From: Amaurobius ferox
Taxonomy: Eukaryota > Arthropoda > Arachnida > Araneae > Amaurobiidae
Length of the DNA stretch: 64,000 nucleotides
Reading direction: 5' to 3'
NCBI GenBank assembly: GCA_951213105.1
Contig: OX578133.1
Span: forward strand, 144,329,051 to 144,393,050
Shown: positions 57,086 through 64,000 of the stretch, piece by piece
Position numbering within the stretch: the stretch's first letter is position 1
How the letters are laid out: each line of letters starts with the position of its first letter
Notes under the pieces: model-generated
The model's input: the letters and a program-made list of their open reading frames with translations, nothing else
Databases searched by the model: none
What the model was told of the DNA's origin: nothing
Program-made: the position numbers and the translations under genes

Positions 57086-58610
57086 CTAGGGAGCTCTGTC
57101 CCCTGCTTGCTACGCTTAGCCAACCCCAGTAACTCGCTACGCTCGCAGAGCTCGCTTTACGAGCTATTTCGAGCCAAACTAAAGTTTCAATCGTTAAATG
57201 GTTTAATTCATCGTGTTACCTTATTATTTCTTTATAAATGTGCCAAATTTCATAATTTTTTTTGCTATCGTTTTTGCAGTACGAGATAGAGAATATCGAT
57301 GAACGTGCCGATACGAAAGAACATTTTTCACTTTAGAAGTGCATAAAAAGTAAAATATCTCGCAAACTACATCGAAATTAAACAAGAAAGATCAATCATG
57401 CTTAAAGCATTGATTATGAAACACTTTCCAACTTCAATGCAATTTTATTTAAAAAAGTCGAAAATGCAATACATTCCTCGGTAATATTTTAAAACTTATC
57501 ACGATACTACATTGATTTATTATATTTGAAAACTTAAACCTTCATTGAAAAAAATGAACTTCATTCAAAAGACGGCATTGAAATATAAATTGCGTGGTTT
57601 AAATATCTCTAAAATGCAATACATTCCACGGTAATATTTTTAAATCTATCATAATACTACGATAATTTATTATATTTGAAAACTTCATCGAAAACAACTG
57701 AAATTAATTCAAATGACGTCATAGAAAAAATAACACGCCTGGATCTCTCTATAAAAGCAGCATTTCATTCATAACTTTCTCCATTTCATTCATCACAATA
57801 CTATAATAATTTATTTTATTTAAAAATTAAGACAATGGAGCTACAATTCATAAACTTTATGCTTAAAACTTCATCGAAAAATATCGTCCTTCTGTTTATA
57901 AAATCAATTAATATTTCATTCATATCAGCCATGCAGACTCCATGGACTGAATTATTTTGTGTTAAAGAAATACAGTAATTCTAATACAACTCATTCTACA
58001 TATTTTGCTGTTTACATTTTACATAGGTGAAAAATAGGCTTAATTGTAGAAATAATCAAATTTGAATGAGAATTTAAACTCAAATATATTGTCATTGTGT
58101 TGTTTTAGTATGTAGATGCACAGAATTTAAGCAGAAATAAAGTAGTTTTAGGATGGATACAACACTCAATATGAATTAAAAAGAACTTTAAAAAATCACG
58201 AATTTGAAACAAGATGGATGCCATATCTCATTTTGAAGTGGGTCATGTGATCGTTTCATATCATGGTCACGTGATCGTTTCATATAAGATGTGTAATTAT
58301 TATTTTAATTTTTATTTAAAAAACTACTGAATATATTTAGCTGAATTTTTTTTTATATATTTTATGGAACAATTTGAATATTGCCTAAAATTTTCGAAGC
58401 AATTTGTGAATTTTAAATCCGCTTAAAAAATGCTTGAAAAATTAGGTCCCATAGGGCTCAATGTATTCCATTTATTCAACCCGGGTTCAATCCAAAACTA
58501 ATTGTGTGATATTATTCATTTATATTCCCATAGGTCCTACAGACCGTCTGAACAACATACTAAAATTTCATTTTGATTAAGTCATTTTTACGGCAGTTAT
58601 CGTGCTAACG

Positions 58611-58648
<38 letters not shown>

Positions 58649-58978
58649 ATGAACAAAGTCATAAACACTTTTCAACTTTGTTGTAAAGTGTTAAAAAAGG
58701 GCTCGGTCCTGCAAAAAATCAGCTATTTAGGTACCTGCCTTCAAACATTCGTGGTCTTATATTTTGTATTTGACTTTGACATTAAATGTTTCTTAACATA
58801 CAATATATATATAGCAAAACGGTTTATTTCAGCATGATCCCCTAACTATTTTCTACAAGTGTACCAAATTTTATATTTTTCTATGCTGTAATTTTTGCAG
58901 TCCGAAGCAGAAAAATTCGAGGAACGATAAATTTGTCAAACGGCGGTGGCGTCAGCTACTTTTTTAAATATAGAGAGA
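57086..58978 (-). mobile_element. Helitron-like element, family A, full length 1.9 kb
   Basis: On the minus strand it starts TCTCTATATTTAAAAAAGTAG after an A (58979 complement) and ends ...GAGCTCCCTAG followed by T, so termini are 5'-TC and CTAG-3' at an A^T site, as expected for Helitrons. A GC-rich self-complementary motif of the type gggg(g)cagag(c)cccc precedes the CTAG in the family. It contains (GACA)9 at 58611-58648. No Rep/helicase protein is encoded; it is at best non-autonomous. Confidence 0.68.
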
Positions 58979-58979
58979 T

Positions 58980-59689
58980 AAAAATTTTATGCCAGAGGAT
59001 CTTGTGCATTATTATTTTGTTGTGAAAGAAGTAAAGGCTTTATGGATGGAAAGCCATATTCTGTCCACATCAGACTTTTTAATGTTGAGATTAAGTACCA
59101 AATAGATCATGCCGCTATTCATTCCGTTTTCTGCAGGATTAGTTAAATTCCAAGAATCCTATTTTTTTATTTCAAACTATTCAAATCGAAAAATTATCGA
59201 TTCAGAAACATTTAAAAAGTAAAACCATTTATCTTTCGTTTCATGTACTGAATGATAATAACAAAATTTTCCTATTTTCTCGAATCTCTTTCTTGAGTTG
59301 TTTAGGTACTCTGTTTTCCCCAGGCTGTGAAATGCGTAACCACGCATTTACTTTGAAATTAATTTGCATCTTTTGTTTCCCCAAAAGTAATTTAAGTAAC
59401 TGATTTCATCATTTCACTTTGTATAAAATGGTAAGATACTTTAAAAAGAAAGCAAAACATGTCCTACGGTTTGTAACGATTTTTCTGAAACCAATTTTCA
59501 CAAAAGGATTGAAAGAGTCTGGTTTTGATGATCCTTTGTTGCACCGAATTTCCTAGGATGCTTATAAATGTTTGAAAGGATGGAAACATACATATATATC
59601 ATTCAGCTAACACAATAAAAGATGAGTACAGTTCAAATTGTTGCTAATGTAATAAAATTAAAACTGATTCAGTCACGTTTGCTGGTCTT
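58980..59689. other. AT-rich DNA with a repeat end
   Basis: 59040-59080 (catattctgtccacatcaga) is the 3' end of the hairpin-ended repeat. The rest is unassigned. Confidence 0.35.
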
Positions 59690-60125
59690 ACATCAGTCAC
59701 CGATCTTGGTCTCATGAGTGAAGATTGCATTTCTTGTGTGTCCTGACGAAGATAGCTGTTTTGTGTCTTCAAAATCGGTCGATACTGTCATTTTTTGTAT
59801 TATATGCCGCTTTTAAAGAAGTCAAACAAAACTTCTTAATTACTACATTATTTTATTTTTTGGATTCTTTTTAGCAAACGCAATCAGGAAATAAAATGAG
59901 TTTGAGTTTTCTCCCTGGTGGATTTTTTTTACGCATGCCCACGGAACTCACTGTGCGGTTTAAGCCACGCCTTCTCTCATAGAGAAAGGATTCCGTTCTA
60001 TTTCTTTTATTTATTTAATTATTTATTTTGCTTTCCAAGGTTACGGAGCGCATGGAGGAATTTGGTGTGAAACGAAATGAGGAAATGATTTGGAAATTGA
60101 GTGGCGTATCCTGTAAATGATTTAT
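59690..60125 (+). mobile_element. Penelope-like 3'-tail fragment
   Basis: tgtgtcctgacgaagatagc and cttcaaaatcggtcgatact (59740-59790) match the arms of the element at 7985-10020. gaaatgatttggaaattgag at 60083 and the tttatttatttaattattta stretch match 7990-8090 in reverse. It contains only the non-coding tail. Confidence 0.5.
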
Positions 60126-60289
60126 TTAAGTAGCGGGCGCTTATTTAGTATATAATAAATAATATTAGCATGTAGTGAATATTCTTGTGTATAATAAAAA
60201 CATATGTCTGTCTGTCTCTCTCTCTAAGATAGTATAGTATATATGCAGCTCAGTAAGCTAGTACAGTTCTGAAAGACATCTAGTTATGC

Positions 60290-61750
60290 AGGGCCGCCTA
60301 TGGGAGGAGCGGACACTACTCCAGAATAGGGGTCCACAGTTAGGGGGGTCACAACACCCCATTTTCCTTTTTTAACACTTTACAACAAAGTTGAAAAGTG
60401 TTTATGACTTTGTTCATTCTGTCTGTCCGTTAGCACGATAACTGCCGTAAAAATGACTTAATCAAAATGAAATTCTAGTGTGTTTTAGTATGTTACTCAG
60501 ACGGTCTGTAAGACCTATGGGAATATAAATGAATAATATCACCCAATCAGTTTTGGATTGAACCCGGGTTAAAGAAATGAAATACATTGAACCCTATAGA
60601 ACCTAATTTTTCAAACATTTTTAAGCGGATTTAAAATTCACAAATTGCTTTGAAAATTTTAGGTAATATTCAAATTATTCCATAAAATATATAAAAAAAA
60701 TTTCAGCAAAATATATTCAGTAGTTTTTTAAATAAAAATTAAAATAATAATTACACCTCTTATATAAAGCGATCACGTGACCATGATATGAAAAGATCAT
60801 GTGACCCACTTCAAAATAAAATATGGCATCCATCTTGTCTCAAAATCGTGATATTTAAAGTTCTTCTTAATTCATATTGAGTGTTGTATTCGTCCTAAAA
60901 CCGCTTTATTTTTGCTTAAATTCTGTGCATCTACATACTGAACAACGCAATGACAATATATTTGAGTTTAAATGATCATCCAAATTTGATTATTTCTACA
61001 ACGAAGCCTATTTTTCACTTATGTAAAATGTAAATAGCAAAATATGTAGGATGAGTTGTATAAGAATTGCTGTATTTTTTAACACAAAAGTATGTAGCTC
61101 AAGGAGTCTGCATAGCCGATATGAATGAAATATTCATTGATTTTACAGAGAGAAGGACGATTTTTTTCGATGAAGTTTTAAGCAAAGAGTTTAATTACTT
61201 GTAGCTCCATGGTTTTAAGTTTTTAAATAAAATAAATTATTTTAGTACTGTGATGAATGAAATGATTGGGAAATTGTTATGAATGAAATGCTGCTTTTCC
61301 TATGGCGTCATTTGAATGAATGTCAGTTGTTTTCGATGAAGTTTTCAAATATAATAAATTATTGTAGTATTATGATGATTTTAAAAATATTACCGAGGAA
61401 TATATCGTGTTTTAGAGATGTTTAAACCAGGCAATTTATATTTCAATGCCGTCTTTTGAATGAAGTTCACTTTTTTCGATGAAGGTTTAAGTTTTCAAAT
61501 ATAATAAATTAATGTAGTATTGTGATAAGTTTTAAAATATTACCTAGGAATGTATTGCATTTTAGAGATCTTTAAATAAAATTGCATTGAAGTTGGAAAG
61601 TGTTTAATAATCAATGCTTTAAGCATGATTTACCTTTCTTGTTTTCATTTTAAGGGAGGGGATGACATGAAAGATTCACAAGAAGGAGAAATCAAATATG
61701 GAAGGGAGCCTATGACTAATGATTGTACAGGGCCCACAACTTGTATGGGC
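60290..61750 (+). repeat. GC-richer dispersed repeat split by a Helitron-like copy
   Basis: Left part 60286-60368 (gcagggccgcctatgggagg; aggggtccacag) and right part 61652-61742 (gaaatcaaatatggaaggga; cagggcccacaacttgtatg) belong to the family at 27690-27965 and are separated by the Helitron-like copy 60374-61650. Confidence 0.55.
60374..61650 (+). mobile_element. Helitron-like element, family A, internal part
   Basis: From taacactttacaacaaagtt and gttcattctgtctgtccgtt through cacgtgaccatgatatg, gccgatatgaatgaaatatt and ttggaaagtgtttaataatc to cctttcttgtt. The 5' and 3' terminal segments present at 57086-58978 are missing, so its mode of arrival is unclear. Confidence 0.62.
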
Positions 61751-62126
61751 GGGTTTGAGATATGAACCCAAATTATCATTCATTATTTATCAATGCACTG
61801 ATAGTTTTGAATGAGGAAATAAATTTAATAAAAATAAAGAGAAGTGAATAGAGGAATTTCATACCTTAATAAGGACCTCCAGCGTGCTGTTATAAAAGAA
61901 TTCTGTGCCTACTAAAAACTATTAGCGGAATGTACAGAATTTTCTAAAGCAACCACTACAGACTCTTGCAGCATATTTCCTTTAGTTTCTGAAAAATAAA
62001 TTATAAAATTACGTTTAAGATTTAAAAATATATGGGTGAAAATTCATTGAAAATATATTCATATTATGTACACACATAAAATATTTGAGATAGTTAATTT
62101 TATTTAATAACATATGTATTCCTAAA
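61751..62126. other. AT-rich DNA, nothing recognised
   Basis: No supported feature. Confidence 0.3.
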
Positions 62127-63322
62127 TAGAAGGTGTTTAGGAAAGTCCGTATCAGGGAAAATTTTCTCGAGAACGAAGAGAATTATCCTTATTTTTTTAG
62201 TTCAGCTACATTGAAAACCCCAATAGCGCTACAAACCGATATAACGGTCGGGGGGCTAACCCTCTGTTTATTGGGGTTGGGACTATTTCACCCCCTTTTA
62301 GAGATAGAAAAAAAATCTATTATAAAGTTGTAGAGCGTTGCCAAATTAGTATAAAAATGTATTTGTCCGACAGAAAAAGTTGCGAATAATGGTCTAAAAA
62401 GATGATTTTAAAAGCATGTGATTCTTTAAATTGCAAAATCTTCTGGCGACAGATGTATAATAAACGGTTTAATAAATTTGTTTGAATTTAATAAATTTAA
62501 TTTGAAATTTATTTTGAGTAGAAATAATTAAATAAATTTGGTTTGAATTCAATTGAAATTAAAATTAGTTTCATTTAATAAATTTAATTTGAATTTAGTT
62601 GAAATTAAAATTTAGTTCGATTTAATAAATTTAGTTTGAATTTTTAGTTTGAACGATTTAATAAATATAGTTTGAATTTAGTTTGATGTAATAATTTTAG
62701 TTTGAATAAATTTAGCTTGAACTATTTTATTTGACAGACGATGTCTCGACAAACATCATCGTAATCCAAGCCAGAAAAATAAATAAAATACTCTGAGGTT
62801 CAAAGAACATTCCATCTGTAGTATTGCATGCTTATGGGTTTGTCATTTGTCCTATTTTTATTTCGATTTTATTTTTATGAGCCATATCTACTATGGTTAT
62901 TTATGAAGAATATTGCGAAATTATCCTTATTTTGAGAGAATGTAAACGCAATACCAGTGTAGCTGAATAATTATACACATAGGAATCTCAATCTCTAGTA
63001 CGTTAATGTTGTTTTATTTGGGCGGGGGGGGGGATTTAGAGAGTATTTCCTAGTTTTCAAGGTTCATTTTAGCTTTTTCTGTCAGACAAACATATTTTTG
63101 TATTAATTTAGCACAACTCTACAACTTTGAAATTGGATTTTTTCTCTATCTTTAAAAAGGAACGAAATAACCCCTGCCCCTATAAAAAAGGGGGGATTAG
63201 CCCCCAAGTCTCGTTGTGTAGCGCCATAAGGGTTTTCTATGCAGCTGCATTAAAAAAATAAGGATAACTCTCTTTGTTTTAGAAATTTCCTCTGATACGA
63301 ACTTTTCTAGACATATCCTGTG
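62127..63322. mobile_element. Long-TIR element, 1.2 kb, about 270-bp arms
   Basis: Left arm 62127-62400 and right arm 63045-63322 are inverted repeats: taggaaagtccgtatcaggg against tagaaaagttcgtatcagag, gagaattatccttatttttt, tagcgctaca, ggggggctaaccc against gggggctaatcccccc, and ctgacagaaaaag(t/c)t. End sequence and layout resemble 12284-14825. The interior has a degenerate AT-rich tandem (62470-62735) and a G9 run (63023-63031). No transposase. Confidence 0.8.
62470..62735. repeat. Degenerate AT-rich tandem repeat
   Basis: Irregular units of aataaatttagtttgaattt-type sequence, 20-55 bp apart, at least eight occurrences. Confidence 0.8.
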
Positions 63323-63700
63323 TATTATCAAGTTAGGGAGAGAGTAGGGACTCCACTGCAGTGCTACCGACTATGACCATTATAGTAAGTGCAGCCCCTG
63401 CAGTTACTATATATCATAGTGTTAATACTATATATCCCCGTGTTAATATTATATATCATAGTGTGTTAGCAAGTTATATGTGGTAGGTTAATATAATTTT
63501 CTTAACATATGACACAAATAACTCAGTCGCCTTTGAAGATCTGTCATGAAAAACAACCCTCTTTTGACAGTATGACCATTTTTTTCCTAGTAAGAAAATA
63601 TATTCTGAATTAAACACCGAGTACATTCCCCCTTTTCCCCACTAAATATGTCACACATTCTGTCAAGTTCCTAACTAACAGCGTACATACATTTTTTTTT
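63323..63700. other. AT-rich DNA with a triplicated word
   Basis: actatatatc(a/c) phrases at 63410, 63428 and 63449 (each followed by gtgtta) form a small tandem of about 20 bp. No gene. Confidence 0.4.
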
Positions 63701-64000
63701 GTTTCAAGGTGTAAATGTGTGCAATGCACGTGTATCCACTTTAACTCAAAATTTTTTAGACGATATTTCATAAAACTGAGTAATTAAGTCACTTATGGGT
63801 TGCTCCGGCGCTGATTAGATTTTGGTGCAATTTAAAAAAATAGGACCTGCCTTGTTTTTTGAAATGACCAGCAAAAATCGACAACATTCAAAATTAAATA
63901 CTAAATATGATTAAATGTGAAATTTAAATCCTTGTTTCATAGGCAATTATTGAAGATAAAACGAATTAAGCCAACCCCATTTCTATAGGATAAACAGTTC
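63701..64000 (+). repeat. Hairpin-ended dispersed repeat, partial at window edge
   Basis: tgtatccactttaactcaaa, taagtcacttatgggttgct and gcaatttaaaaaaataggac align with 39925-40060 and 33025-33130. Runs off the end of the window. Confidence 0.6.

Noticed and set aside
56966..57289. 107-codon plus-strand frame
   Set aside because: Its right half is the terminal part of a Helitron-like copy and matches non-coding copies at 16501-16900.

Overview
The window looks like non-coding, repeat-saturated DNA from an AT-rich animal genome. The evidence is spliced coding exons with GT/AG junctions, tRNA- and 5S-derived SINEs, a Penelope-like element with a GIY-YIG endonuclease relic, Tc1/mariner, hAT and pogo relics, Helitron-like elements, long microsatellites and no operons. 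An arthropod, possibly an arachnid, is my best guess from the style of the repeats. That is inference, because no species-diagnostic gene is present.

Only one host gene is well supported. Two minus-strand exons (31576-31725, then 10870-11010) are both phase 0, have clean splice sites and encode a continuous coiled coil. They are separated by a putative 20.6-kb intron that holds most of the transposable elements in the first half of the window. Other coding-like segments are unidentified or decayed: an ORF split by a hAT insertion (581-1708), a minus-strand ORF at 7323-7622, a broken reading frame at 22322-22820, a segment open on both strands at 50205-50365, and a pogo/Tigger-like C-terminus at 46722-46889.

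Layout. 0-5 kb: hAT-split ORF and a decayed Tc1-like transposon. 5-10 kb: SINEs, minisatellites and a palindromic Penelope-like remnant. 11-25 kb: intron filled with Helitron-like copies (one nested inside a TIR element), a long-TIR element and short retroposon insertions. 26-41 kb: microsatellites, SINEs, fold-back elements and copies of a hairpin-ended dispersed repeat. 42-50 kb: a second long-TIR element, a pogo relic, and a composite SINE/5S rRNA retroposon bounded by one target-site duplication. 50-64 kb: a 177-bp satellite, a fold-back mariner derivative, a full-length Helitron-like copy, a further Helitron-like copy and a long-TIR element.

The most unusual signals are (1) very short (57-70 bp) insertions of a SINE tail module, each bounded by a 13-14 bp target-site duplication and each starting near the same internal point; (2) an 862-bp composite containing a nearly complete 5S rRNA sequence, head-to-head SINEs and tandem tail modules, all inside one 14-bp duplication; (3) a hAT insertion whose removal would fuse two open frames; and (4) a Penelope remnant with inverted arms and an in-frame 27-bp repeat expansion inside its GIY-YIG region. 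No CRISPR array or prokaryotic system is present.
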